A stretch of 64,000 bases of DNA from Burkholderia ubonensis (GTDB taxonomy: Bacteria; Pseudomonadota; Gammaproteobacteria; Burkholderiales; Burkholderiaceae), in NCBI RefSeq assembly GCF_001718695.1, contig NZ_CP013422.1, positions 1,426,001 through 1,490,000 of the forward strand. Reading direction: 5' to 3'. The position numbers and the translations under genes are program-made. The notes beneath the pieces were generated by a model that was not told the origin of the DNA, did no database searches, and saw only the letters and a list, made by a program, of their open reading frames with translations. Shown here piece by piece: positions 1-7,925 of this stretch; positions within the stretch are counted from its first letter, which is position 1; each line of letters begins with the position of its first letter.

Positions 1-1495
1 GCCGGTTGTATTTCGTGACCATCACGAGCGCATCGCCCGCATGCCGCAGCGCCTTCGACGGATTGCTGCTGAAGTCGCGCGTCCCCATCGCGATCGTGCG
101 CAGGCTGAACACGTTCGCGGCCGTATCGTCGCCGTCGTCGTGCAGCAGCCGTTCGAGCGTCGCCGCGCGCAGCAGCGCCTGCGATTTCGCGGACAGCCGG
201 TCGCGCCGTTTGCGCCGCTCGCTGCGCGGATCGACATGCACGGCGAGCAGCCGCACGATCTGGCCGAGCGTGGTCGCGGGCAGCTGGTCGTAGCGGCGCC
301 ACCAGTCGGGCGGCAGCGCGACCATCATCCCCGCGTAGACCGCGGTGACGCCGTCGGCGATATGCGCAGGAAGACGCTCGGCGTTGCGCGCGTCGAGGTC
401 GAGCGCCGCGCCGATCACCTGGGTCATCATGCTGAACGCGTTGTACGCGAGCGCCGCGATACCGCACGCGAGCAGCGACGCGCGCGCCGGCGCGTCGCCG
501 AACGGCGCACCTTCCCGTACCGGCTCGAGCGGCAACGGCAGCGCGTCGCGCCAGCGTCGGCGCGACAGCTGCACGATCTGCACCGCATCGAACCGGGCGG
601 GCGACAAGTCCGTCAACAGCGTGGTCGTCCCCGCAAGCTCGCCGTCCGCCCGCGCGCGACGCCATTCGATGCGGCGCAACGCACCGGCCGCATCGTCGTC
701 GCCCGCCATCGCGACCGGCTGCTCGTACACAAGGCCGTCGCCGCATGCGCCGGCCTCGCGCCACGCACCGAGCGGCCGGCATCCGCTTGCGCGCCCATGT
801 TCGCGCAAGATCAACGCGCCGCCGCGGCGCGGCCAGCCCGACAGGATCGCATCCGCATCGAAGCCTCCGTCGACGATCCACAGCTCGCCGGGCCGCACCG
901 TCTCGAGCAGCGCGGCGACGAACGCGCGCGCGTTCTGCCGGCCGCGTTCGACCGGCAGCAGATCGACGATCAACCCGAGATCGGGATCGTAGACGGGCAG
1001 CACGCGCGCGCCGGTGTCGGGCGCGCGTTCGCGCGCAGCAGCGTCGCGCGGCCGACCGCCATCGCCGGCATCCGGCGCGGCCATCCATCCGTCGTCCGCG
1101 TCCTCGAGCACGCGCAGCCGCATCCCCTCGAATCCGCGCTCGTCCGCGCGCACCGCCGCGATCGGCTGCAGCAGCTCCGCGCTGTCCTTCACGAGCGCAC
1201 GCCCCCAGCCGGCGCGCAGCCGGCTCATCGCGTCGTGCAGCGCGGCGACCGCGGCGCCGCCGGTCGATGCGCTGCCGCCCGCATCGGATCGCGTGCGCGC
1301 CCGTGCGGCGATCGCCGCGATCGCATCGACCGCGCGCGCGAACAGCGCCTCGCGGATCGGCTCGTCGTCGGGCTCGCCGCCTGCATCGTCGCGCGTATCG
1401 GGCCAGTCGTCGTGCAGCGCGCATTGCAGCATGAGCCGCGTCATGATCGCCATCGGGCTCTGTTCGACGAAGCGTTCGACCACCGCGCGCGTCAT
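1..1495 (-). CDS. IS4-transposase-like protein, C-terminus cut by window edge
   Basis: An uninterrupted minus-strand frame runs from an ATG at 1495 off the left edge, about 498 codons. It starts MTRAVVERFVEQSP. Segments resemble the DDE core of IS4-family transposases: a YDPDLGLIVDLLPVE stretch, a later LWIVDGGFDADAIL stretch, and an RRRW motif where the family normally has Y..RW.IE. The final glutamate context of the DDE triad is not obvious (RRRWRDALPLP), so the protein may be inactive or domesticated. No terminal inverted repeats can be checked because the 3' end is missing. High-GC codon use matches the neighbours, which argues against recent arrival. The family call is by recognition of motifs only. 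Confidence 0.5.
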   Translation of the reverse strand, partial: MTRAVVERFVEQSPMAIMTRLMLQCALHDDWPDTRDDAGGEPDDEPIREALFARAVDAIAAIAARARTRSDAGGSASTGGAAVAALHDAMSRLRAGWGRALVKDSAELLQPIAAVRADERGFEGMRLRVLEDADDGWMAAPDAGDGGRPRDAAARERAPDTGARVLPVYDPDLGLIVDLLPVERGRQNARAFVAALLETVRPGELWIVDGGFDADAILSGWPRRGGALILREHGRASGCRPLGAWREAGACGDGLVYEQPVAMAGDDDAAGALRRIEWRRARADGELAGTTTLLTDLSPARFDAVQIVQLSRRRWRDALPLPLEPVREGAPFGDAPARASLLACGIAALAYNAFSMMTQVIGAALDLDARNAERLPAHIADGVTAVYAGMMVALPPDWWRRYDQLPATTLGQIVRLLAVHVDPRSERRKRRDRLSAKSQALLRAATLERLLHDDGDDTAANVFSLRTIAMGTRDFSSNPSKALRHAGDALVMVTKYNR

Positions 1496-2050
1496 CGGGC
1501 CGCTCCGTATCGTTCGCCCCGGCACGCTCGCCGTTGCCGGGCCGCAGCAGCCGCCTCGCGAGCGACCGAACGCGCACCGCCGCCTGCCGTCGCGGCGCGC
1601 GGTTCGCCATCGACGCACGCGGTGACGCGCACTTTACTTACGCGCACGTCGCGACGATGCCTGACTGGCGCCCGGCGCAGGTCCGGCACGGCGGCGAGCT
1701 GCTGCAATGGATGGTCGACCATATCGTTGCTCTGCAAGAATCCGCCCGTTGTTCGAACGCTTCCCGTTTCTGTGTGAACCGCCACGCGACGTGGACGATC
1801 GGCTAGACGCCGCGCGGCGTGGCACGTACGACTGCCCGCGGCCGGCCGCTCACTGCGCCACACCCCACGCCCCACGCGGCGGCGATCCGCAGGCCCGCAT
1901 CGGCCTCCGGTCCCGCTTCACGGCCCCCTCGCTCTCTCGTATACAAGGTCGAAGCGGGCGCGCCTAACCCGCAGAATTTCGCGCACGACGCGCTGCCGCG
2001 CAGACGAAAACGATTCCGCCGCGGCCCGGCATGCCGCGTGGACCGGGCGC
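1496..2050. other. Intergenic region, no gene seen
   Basis: About 555 bases lie between the start of the IS4-like gene and the end of the orphan FecR-domain gene. Open frames here are arginine-rich antisense-type translations with no recognisable domain. I see no repeat, hairpin terminator or RNA gene. Confidence 0.5.
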
Positions 2051-2305
2051 TCAATGCGTACGCGTCGAGCCGCCCCGCTCCGGGCCGCCGATCGCCGCGA
2101 GCACGGCCCACATCCAGATCAGCTCGCGCACGGTGCGCGCATGCTCGTCGCTCTGCGCGCGCCAGCGCCGGAACGCGTCGAGTTCGTGTTCCGTGGTCTC
2201 GCCGGTGCGCAGCCACAGCAGCCAGCGCACCGCGCCTTCGCGGATCGCGTCGGCGCGCGCGTGCGCGGCGCCGGAATCCGCATCCCGTTGCGATTCGTCG
2301 ATCAT
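2051..2305 (-). CDS. Orphan FecR N-terminal (DUF4880-like) domain protein, 84 aa
   Basis: The frame encodes a short cytoplasmic-type domain with an AVRWLLWLRTGETTEHELDA core. This matches the N-terminal DUF4880 segment of FecR-family anti-sigma factors, which contacts the ECF sigma factor. A membrane helix and periplasmic FecR domain, both present in the complete FecR 250 bp upstream, are missing. The ATG at 2305 (MIDESQRD) is preferred over a longer frame opening at 2401 because the extra 32 residues are low-complexity. It could be the remnant of a second fecR or a free-standing sigma-binding domain. It ends the ECF cassette in the direction of transcription. Confidence 0.55.
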   Translation of the reverse strand: MIDESQRDADSGAAHARADAIREGAVRWLLWLRTGETTEHELDAFRRWRAQSDEHARTVRELIWMWAVLAAIGGPERGGSTRTH

Positions 2306-2556
2306 CACGCCACCGCCCGAAGCTGCCTCGACACCGATCCCCCGCGCCGCGCATCGCTGCACGGCCGGGGCGCCCGCCATCCACGCCCCGGATCCGACCA
2401 CGCGCCACCGGGCAGCCGCATACGGCGGCCCGACGTTTGCCGGCCCTCATTGATCAGGTCGTATCGGACGACGGTAACCCGCAACGCGCGCGCGGCAGCG
2501 CGAGCGCGCCGCCCGTTGCGGCAGAGGAAGGAGAAAGAAGGCGAAGAACGCGCCGG

Positions 2557-3567
2557 TCAGCTCAGCAACACGATGTTGCCGGGCAGGCGCGTGATGTGCG
2601 CGCCGTACAGGCGGCCGACCATGTCGATCACGTCGTCGAGCCGCGCGATCGGAAACTGCGCCTGCATCCGGTTGGCGCCGAGCGCGGTGCGCCGCAGCAC
2701 GACCCGGCCGGGACGATAGCGGTTGATTTCGTCGATGACGCTCGACAGCGGCACGTCGTTGAACACCAGCATGCCGCGCCGCCACGCGCTGATCGCGCCC
2801 GGATCGGCGCGCGTTACGGGCTGCACGCCGCGATCGTCGTAGACCACCTGATCGTCGGCCTTCAGCGTGCGCGCGCCGCGCGGATGCGCGAGCGCGACCG
2901 TGCCGGACAGGCACGTCACGCACACCTGCGCACCGGTGCGCCGCACGTTGAAGCGCGCGACGGTAGCCTGCATGCGGCCGTCGCCGGCGACCACGGTCAC
3001 CGGCTGGAGCGGCGTCGCGCGGCCGGCGAGCGGCGTGGCCGCGTCGATCTCCGCCTCGCCCGCGACGACTTCGACACCGTGCGCGGCATCGCTCGCGGGC
3101 AGCATGTCGATGCGCGTCTGCGTGTTGAGCGCGACCGTCACGCGCGACGACAGCGCGACGCTGCGCTGCTCGCCGGTGCCCGTGTGGTAATCGGCGGTCA
3201 GGTCGCCGAGCGACGGCCACAGCTGCAGCGGCGGGCGCACCGCGAGCCACGACGCGCCCGCGGCTACCGCGAAGCCGATGAACGCGCGGCGGCCCGTGCG
3301 CATCGTGCGCTCGCGCTTCGCGACGCTGGCCCACGCGGCGTTCGTGCGTTCTTCCTGCGCGAGTTCGGCGGCCGCCGTGCGCAACGATCCCCACGTGTCG
3401 CGCAGCAGCGCGGCCGCCTGCGGACGCTGCGCGCACCAGCGCTCGAACGCGTCGGCGTCGGCCTGGCTCGCTTCGCCCGAGCGCAGACGCAGCAGCCACG
3501 CGCTCGCTTCGTCGAGGGCGTCGTGGGCGGGTTCTGCCTGGGCTTTCGTCATCATCCGGGTACTCAA
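2557..3567 (-). CDS. FecR-family anti-sigma factor / transmembrane signal transducer
   Basis: This 336-aa protein has the FecR layout. Residues ~15-60 are a DUF4880-like sigma-binding domain (EASAWLLRLRSGEASQADAD). One hydrophobic helix at ~93-112 is preceded by Arg-rich sequence. A periplasmic FecR domain follows (~120-225, TADYHTGTGEQRSVALS...), and a C-terminal DUF4974/STN-like region ends in INRYRPGRVVLR and LPGNIVLLS. Family role: it holds the partner ECF sigma factor and releases or activates it on a periplasmic or outer-membrane signal. The start overlaps the sigma-factor stop by 4 nt, the translationally coupled arrangement typical of fecI-fecR pairs. Methionines at codons 5 and 6 are alternative starts. 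Confidence 0.88.
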   Translation of the reverse strand: MSTRMMTKAQAEPAHDALDEASAWLLRLRSGEASQADADAFERWCAQRPQAAALLRDTWGSLRTAAAELAQEERTNAAWASVAKRERTMRTGRRAFIGFAVAAGASWLAVRPPLQLWPSLGDLTADYHTGTGEQRSVALSSRVTVALNTQTRIDMLPASDAAHGVEVVAGEAEIDAATPLAGRATPLQPVTVVAGDGRMQATVARFNVRRTGAQVCVTCLSGTVALAHPRGARTLKADDQVVYDDRGVQPVTRADPGAISAWRRGMLVFNDVPLSSVIDEINRYRPGRVVLRRTALGANRMQAQFPIARLDDVIDMVGRLYGAHITRLPGNIVLLS

Positions 3568-4130
3568 AATTTACGCGGCCCGCCTCGCGAGCCCGTGTAC
3601 GAATCGCCGTCTTCCTGCATGCGTTGCAGGCAGTACTTCATCGCCGCGCTCAGTTCGCTTTCGACGAGCCGCAACGAGATGCCGAACTGCTCGGCGATCT
3701 CGCGGTTCAGCAGCCCGTCCACGCGCGCGGCCAGCAGGATCGCACGGCGCCGCGGCGGCAGGCCGAGCAGCACGTCCTTCAGCGTGTCGACCTTGCGGCG
3801 CGCCGCAACGATGCGCTCCGGGTCGGCCAGCTCGTCGGGCGTCTCGAGCAGCGTTTCGACGTCGTCGTCGTGCAGATGGCGGCGCTCGCGGCGATGCTGG
3901 TCGATCGCGACATTGTTCGCCATCCCGAGGATGTAGGCGTCCGCGTTCGTCACCTGCGTCGACACGTTGGCGTTCTCGAGGCGCAGCCAGGTCTCGTGCA
4001 GCGCGTCGGTCGCGCCGTCCTTCGAGCCGGTCACGCGCTCCAGACGCCTGACCAGGTACGCGTAGCGCGCCGCCAGCAGCTTCCGGAGGCCGCCGCGCGT
4101 GGTGTCGGACGTATCTGACGTATCGGACAT
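3564..4130 (-). CDS. FecI-like ECF RNA polymerase sigma factor
   Basis: This 188-aa protein contains sigma region 2 (TDALHETWLRLENAN ... DAYILGMANNVAIDQHRR) and region 4 (LLGLPPRRRAILLAARVDGLLNREIAEQFGIS). That is the two-domain architecture of FecI-type ECF factors. The extreme N-terminus has three tandem SDT tripeptides from a 9-nt repeat. It lies 6 bp downstream of the STN-domain gene and overlaps fecR by 4 nt, so the three genes are almost certainly co-transcribed. No TonB-dependent siderophore receptor is adjacent. The likely regulon is the surrounding secretion/adhesin locus, where a shared promoter-like element occurs (see findings). Confidence 0.9.
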   Translation of the reverse strand: MSDTSDTSDTTRGGLRKLLAARYAYLVRRLERVTGSKDGATDALHETWLRLENANVSTQVTNADAYILGMANNVAIDQHRRERRHLHDDDVETLLETPDELADPERIVAARRKVDTLKDVLLGLPPRRRAILLAARVDGLLNREIAEQFGISLRLVESELSAAMKYCLQRMQEDGDSYTGSRGGPRKF

Positions 4131-4136
4131 GTCGCC

Positions 4137-4874
4137 CTAGCCTCGCGACGCCGCCGGCGGACAACGAAAATGCACGCCGTTGCCTTCCGGCCGCAGCAGG
4201 ATCGTGACCGGCTGCGGCAGGTCGGCCGGCGGCGCATCGTCCAGCTTCAGCGCGCGCAACGCGTGCAGCACCGCCGCGTCGCGGGCGGCCGAACCGCTCG
4301 ATGCCACCATGTTGACTGCCACCACCGTCCCCCTGTTGTCGATGCGCACCTGCGCGACGAGTCGATAGCTGCCCGGCACGGCCGCGGGCTGCGCGCACAG
4401 CGCATCGATCAGATGCGCCTGCAGCATGCCCGCGAACGCACGCCGCTCGCCCGATTCGCCTATCCCGTCGATCGGCAGCGCGGCGTCCGATGCGTCGGCC
4501 GCGGACGGCGCCGCATCGGCGGCCGGCTGCGCGACGATGATCGCTTCGTCGGGGCGAGCGAATTCCGCGCGCAACCCCGTTCCTGCCAGCATCCGCTCGA
4601 GCGCGTCGCGCGGTGCGAAGTCCCCCTGCACCGGTGCGCTCGTGCGGCCGTCGAGCAGCGGCGCCGGCGCGAGCACGAGCAGCTCGGTCAAGCGCGCGAA
4701 ATCCTGCAGCGCCTTCGCGAGCGGCTGCGCGCGCAGCGCGAAGTGCGCGACGCTGCCCGGCGGGCGGCCCGCGACACCCGCCTCCTGCGCGAGCGCGCCG
4801 CGCAGGCACGGCACGACGAACACGAGCCACGCGACGAGCGCCACGACACCGGTCGGCGCCCGTGAACGAGTCAT
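4137..4874 (-). CDS. STN-domain / TonB C-terminal-like exported protein
   Basis: This 245-aa protein starts with a signal sequence (MTRSRAPTGVVALVAWLVFV...GALAQ). An STN domain follows at ~35-110 (FALRAQPLAKALQDFARLT...GDFAPRDALERMLAGTGL), the fold used by secretins and by signalling TonB-dependent receptors to contact FecR. The C-terminal ~100 residues resemble a TonB C-terminal domain (YRLVAQVRIDNRGTVVAVNMVASSG ... ALRALKLD...VTILL). No beta-barrel is attached. The ATG at 4874 is preceded by an AGGGA ribosome site 5-9 nt upstream. Read with sigma and FecR, it may be the periplasmic input component of this three-part signalling cassette. That role is an inference from domain content. Confidence 0.72.
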   Translation of the reverse strand: MTRSRAPTGVVALVAWLVFVVPCLRGALAQEAGVAGRPPGSVAHFALRAQPLAKALQDFARLTELLVLAPAPLLDGRTSAPVQGDFAPRDALERMLAGTGLRAEFARPDEAIIVAQPAADAAPSAADASDAALPIDGIGESGERRAFAGMLQAHLIDALCAQPAAVPGSYRLVAQVRIDNRGTVVAVNMVASSGSAARDAAVLHALRALKLDDAPPADLPQPVTILLRPEGNGVHFRCPPAASRG

Positions 4875-5033
4875 GAATCCCTGGTCGGAAGTGGAGTTGC
4901 ACGCCGCGTGCCGGAACGCATCCCGCCGACAGCCGTACCGTCGCGAGCGAACGTCAGATTGTGAGCGGCCACTGTGACAGCCAGGTGAAGCGTGCGGTCG
5001 CGCGAAACCGGCCCGCCTCATGCGCCGCATCGC

Positions 5034-5546
5034 TCACGGCCGGCGCACGACGAAGTTGCCGATACCGGTGCCGACCACCGCCATCCGCACGTCGCCGGAC
5101 CACAGCGTGATCGTGACGGGCACGTCGATGCCCTCGTTGCCGAGCACGACCGGCGACGGTGCGTCGCCGCCGCCGGTGTAGCGTACGGTGACGCCGGTCA
5201 CCGCGGCGCCCCAGCGGCGCGCGCGATACAGGTCGTCCGTCATCGGCGCCCAGCCACCGCCGTCGGTGCGCTGGACGAACCGGTAGCCGCCGCCGACCGC
5301 TTGCCATGCGATCGGTATCGAGCGCACCTGCGCGTCGTCGCCCGCCGATTCGAGCAGGTTCGCGAGCCGCTGCGCTTCCTCGGCGAGATCGGTACGGCGA
5401 TTGCGCGACGGCGTGAGCGTGACGACCGCGACCAGCAGCCCGACGATCACGAGCACGACCAGCATCTCGAGCAACGTGAAGCCGCGTTGCGTGCCTGCGC
5501 GCGGCCGCCGCGCGTCCGTGGTTCGTGGGTTTTCGTGCCGCGTCAT
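5034..5546 (-). CDS. gspH: Type II secretion minor pseudopilin GspH
   Basis: This 170-aa protein has a type IV prepilin leader ending in RG|FTLLEMLVVLVIVGLLVAVVTL, giving the processing glycine, +1 Phe and Glu5 of pseudopilins. A GspH/FimT-like globular domain follows (LAEEAQRLANLLESAGDDAQVRS..., GWAPMTDDLYRARRWG...). GspH is a minor pseudopilin of the type II secretion pseudopilus and is cleaved by prepilin peptidase at the inner membrane. It lies 57 bp from the divergent gspC and 160 bp upstream of the STN gene. The major pseudopilin GspG, which normally precedes gspH, is absent. Confidence 0.85.
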   Translation of the reverse strand: MTRHENPRTTDARRPRAGTQRGFTLLEMLVVLVIVGLLVAVVTLTPSRNRRTDLAEEAQRLANLLESAGDDAQVRSIPIAWQAVGGGYRFVQRTDGGGWAPMTDDLYRARRWGAAVTGVTVRYTGGGDAPSPVVLGNEGIDVPVTITLWSGDVRMAVVGTGIGNFVVRRP

Positions 5547-5603
5547 CGTGGATTCACCGTTGCGTCAAAGAATGGAAAGCGTCGCCCGAACCGCCCGATC
5601 GCC

Positions 5604-6047
5604 ATGAAACCGCTCACGCTGCTCCACACCGTCGCGTCCCGCGCGGATCCCGTCGCCGTCGTCGCGACGCTGGCCGCCGCGGCCGCGCTCGTCGCCGTAT
5701 CGCTGTATGCGGTACGCGTGCTCGGCACGACCGCAGCGCCGGTTGCCGCGCCGATGCTGCCCGCACCGCCCGACGTCACGGCCGGCGCACGGCTGTTCGG
5801 CGCGCCGCCCGATGACGGGCGCGATGCGGTCCGGGTGCTCGGCGTGATCGCATTCGACGCACGCCGCGCGGCCGCGATCGTCGGCGTCGGCGGCGACGCG
5901 GCCCGCGTCGTGTCGCGCGGCGCGCCGATCGGCGCAACCGCGACGCTCGCCGACGTGCGCGCGCGTTCGATCGTCGTCGAGCGCAACGGGCTGCGCCGCG
6001 AGATCACGCTGCCCGCGGCCGGGCACGCCGACGCGTTCGTGCGCTGA
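5604..6047 (+). CDS. gspC: GspC-like type II secretion inner-membrane protein
   Basis: This 147-aa protein has an N-terminal membrane anchor (ATLAAAAALVAVSLYAVRVL). A Pro/Ala linker and a homology-region-like domain follow (GARLFGAP...VRVLGVIAFDARRAAAIVGVGGDAARVVSRGAPIG...IVVERNGLRREITLP). This is the length and layout of the short GspC proteins of Burkholderia, which link the inner-membrane platform to the secretin. A much longer frame opens upstream, but the ATG at 5604 gives the canonical N-terminus. It is the only gsp gene here on the plus strand, converging on gspF with only 8 bp between stops. Confidence 0.8.
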   Translation: MKPLTLLHTVASRADPVAVVATLAAAAALVAVSLYAVRVLGTTAAPVAAPMLPAPPDVTAGARLFGAPPDDGRDAVRVLGVIAFDARRAAAIVGVGGDAARVVSRGAPIGATATLADVRARSIVVERNGLRREITLPAAGHADAFVR

Positions 6048-6055
6048 CACGCCCA

Positions 6056-7273
6056 TCACTGCACCATGTTGTTCAGCTCGATGATCGGCATCATCACCGC
6101 CAGCACGATCACGAGCACCACGCCGCCCATCGCGAGGATCAGCAGCGGTTCGAGCAGGCTCGTCAGAAACATCGTGCGGCGCTCCAGCTCGCGTGACTCG
6201 CCTTCGGATGCGCGATCGAGCATCGTCGTCACGTCGCCGGTCGCTTCGCCCGAGCGGATCAGGTGCACGAGCACCGGCGGAAACGTCTTCGTATGGGCCA
6301 GCGCGCGCGACAGCGCCGAGCCTTCGCGCACGCGCACGATCGCATCGTCGACGTTCGCGCGCATCGCGCGGTTCGACAGCGTCTCGCCGGCCGCCTGCAA
6401 CGCGCGCAGGATCGGCACGCCGGCCGCCGTCAGAATGCCGAGCGTGCTCGCGAAGCGCACCGTGTTGTAGCCGCGCACGAGCTTGCCGGCGAGCGGCGCG
6501 GTCAGCACCCACGTGTCGAACCTGAGGCGCGGCGCATCCCGCGACAGCACCTTGTGGATCGCATAGACGATCGCGACCGTCGCCGCGAGCGACGCCCACC
6601 ACCAGTGCCGCACGAAACCGGACAGCGCCATCATCACGACCGTCAGCGTCGGCAGCTGCTGCTTCGTGCTGGTGAACACGTTCGCCACCTGCGGCACCAC
6701 GTAGCTCAGCAGGAACGTGACGATGCCGAACGCGATCAGCGTGACGATGCCCGGATACGTGAAGGCCAGCAGGATCTTTTGTTTCAGCGCGTTGCTCTGC
6801 TCGATGTAGTCGGCGAGCCGCGCCAGCACGACGCCGAGCTTGCCGGTGTGTTCGCCGGCCGCGACCAGCGCGCGGTAGATGTCGGGGAAGTCGCGCGGAT
6901 GCTGCGTCAACGCATTCGCGAACGAATGCCCGCCGACCACTTCCGCGCGGATCGACGCCATCAGTTCGCGCACGTATTCGCGCTCCGCCTGCTCGCTCAG
7001 CACCGACAGCGATTCGTCGAGCGGCAGCCCCGCGACGAGCAGGCTCGCGAGCTGGCGCGTGATGATCGCCTGTTCGCGCTGCGACAGCTTGCGGCCGAGC
7101 GACAGACGCCGCTGACGCGCACCGTTCAGACGTTGCGCGGCCAGTTCGACGACGAGCGGGGTGAGGCCTTGCGTGCGCAACTGGCTGCGGCCGGCGCGCG
7201 CGCTGTCGGCTTCGAGCACGCCCTTCAGCGTGCGGCCGGTGGGATCGATCGCTTCGTAGCGGAATGCCGACAT
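6056..7273 (-). CDS. gspF: Type II secretion inner-membrane platform protein GspF
   Basis: This 405-aa protein is full length for the family. It has two GspF domains, ~70-195 (QLASLLVAGLPLDESLSVL...GEHTGKLGVVLARLADYIEQ) and ~270-395 (RFASTLGILTAAGVPILRALQ...SGEATGDVTTMLDRASEGE). Three hydrophobic segments include a C-terminal helix, ILAMGGVVLVIVLAVMMPII. GspF is the polytopic platform protein that works with the GspE ATPase. No gspE or gspD lies upstream; instead there is a ~650-bp non-coding region and the divergent PstS-like gene. It must therefore use an ATPase and secretin encoded elsewhere, or be a relic. Confidence 0.92.
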   Translation of the reverse strand: MSAFRYEAIDPTGRTLKGVLEADSARAGRSQLRTQGLTPLVVELAAQRLNGARQRRLSLGRKLSQREQAIITRQLASLLVAGLPLDESLSVLSEQAEREYVRELMASIRAEVVGGHSFANALTQHPRDFPDIYRALVAAGEHTGKLGVVLARLADYIEQSNALKQKILLAFTYPGIVTLIAFGIVTFLLSYVVPQVANVFTSTKQQLPTLTVVMMALSGFVRHWWWASLAATVAIVYAIHKVLSRDAPRLRFDTWVLTAPLAGKLVRGYNTVRFASTLGILTAAGVPILRALQAAGETLSNRAMRANVDDAIVRVREGSALSRALAHTKTFPPVLVHLIRSGEATGDVTTMLDRASEGESRELERRTMFLTSLLEPLLILAMGGVVLVIVLAVMMPIIELNNMVQ

Positions 7274-7587
7274 GCCGGGATTCTCCTGTCACGTACGCGA
7301 CCGCCCGCGATGACTTGAGACGGCAAGGCGGATCGCGTCGCCCGCGCAAGACTAAGGCGCGAACCGGCGCAAATTTGTGACGGATGTTGGGCTACCTTTT
7401 TGATCGCGGCCGATTATCGGCCGATATGATTCAACTCGCCTCACAAAAAAACGATTTCATAACACGCACCTTAATCTCCGAATCTTTAAATCACTCGCTC
7501 TTATAATGCAGATCGAATACTCGATTCAATACGTTTCGCCGATTTAAATACGCCGACGAAAACGTCGTTCAAGCGACGACGCGTGAA

Positions 7588-7604
7588 ATGTTACGCACCA
7601 TTCG
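7588..7604 (+). promoter_or_regulatory. Shared regulatory element, copy A (upstream of PstS-like gene)
   Basis: The sequence is ATGTTACGCACCATTCG on the plus strand, pointing toward the PstS-like gene. It matches the copy 205 bp downstream at 16 of 17 positions. It also matches the element upstream of the TPR-glycosyltransferase operon, the giant gene and gspI at the conserved positions (ATG-n-T-n-CG-n-A-n-C and TTCG). Confidence 0.5.
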
Positions 7605-7792
7605 ACATGAAACCGACTTGGCATTGGGTTAGCGCTTTGCAGTGCGCCGGCTCGGCGCAAGCGCGGCGCCCGGGCGAGCATTGCGACGATGCGTCGATGC
7701 GATGCCCAACATCCGGGACGCCGGTCCGCAGCGAACGCAGGCGAAATAACCGCATCGCCAATTCCAGTAACGAAAAGCCGTATTCGCTCAAA

Positions 7793-7809
7793 ATGTTACG
7801 CATCATTCG
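7793..7809 (+). promoter_or_regulatory. Shared regulatory element, copy B (upstream of PstS-like gene)
   Basis: The sequence is ATGTTACGCATCATTCG, the second copy, ~115 bp upstream of the start codon at 7926. Its position fits a promoter or activator site giving a long 5' leader. Both copies are flanked by AAA on the left and by a TATGAAA or CATGAAA extension on the right. Confidence 0.5.
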
Positions 7810-7925
7810 TTATGAAAAATTCACACGGACATTTTCGATTTACACCTACATTTACCCGGCGGTCCACAAGTATTCCAACCGCAGTAGCAGGGGTTCCCGT
7901 TTATCTTCGTCCAAGGAAATTTCTC

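Larger units (their letters stand above)
7274..7925. promoter_or_regulatory. Long divergent intergenic region between gspF and the PstS-like gene
   Basis: About 650 bases without a gene. It is noticeably more AT-rich than its surroundings, especially 7375-7570 and 7795-7870. It carries two near-identical 17-bp elements 205 bp apart, listed separately, and must contain the promoters of both flanking genes. Confidence 0.6.

Noticed and set aside
1492..1875. 127-codon minus-strand frame upstream of the IS4-like gene
   Set aside because: Composition is non-coding in style, no ribosome site or family; it ends in an overlap with the IS4-like start by chance.
41..3936. Long plus-strand frames at the left end (41-1777, 1819-3936)
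   Set aside because: Arg-rich antisense frames opposite the IS4-like, FecR and sigma genes, with no domain.
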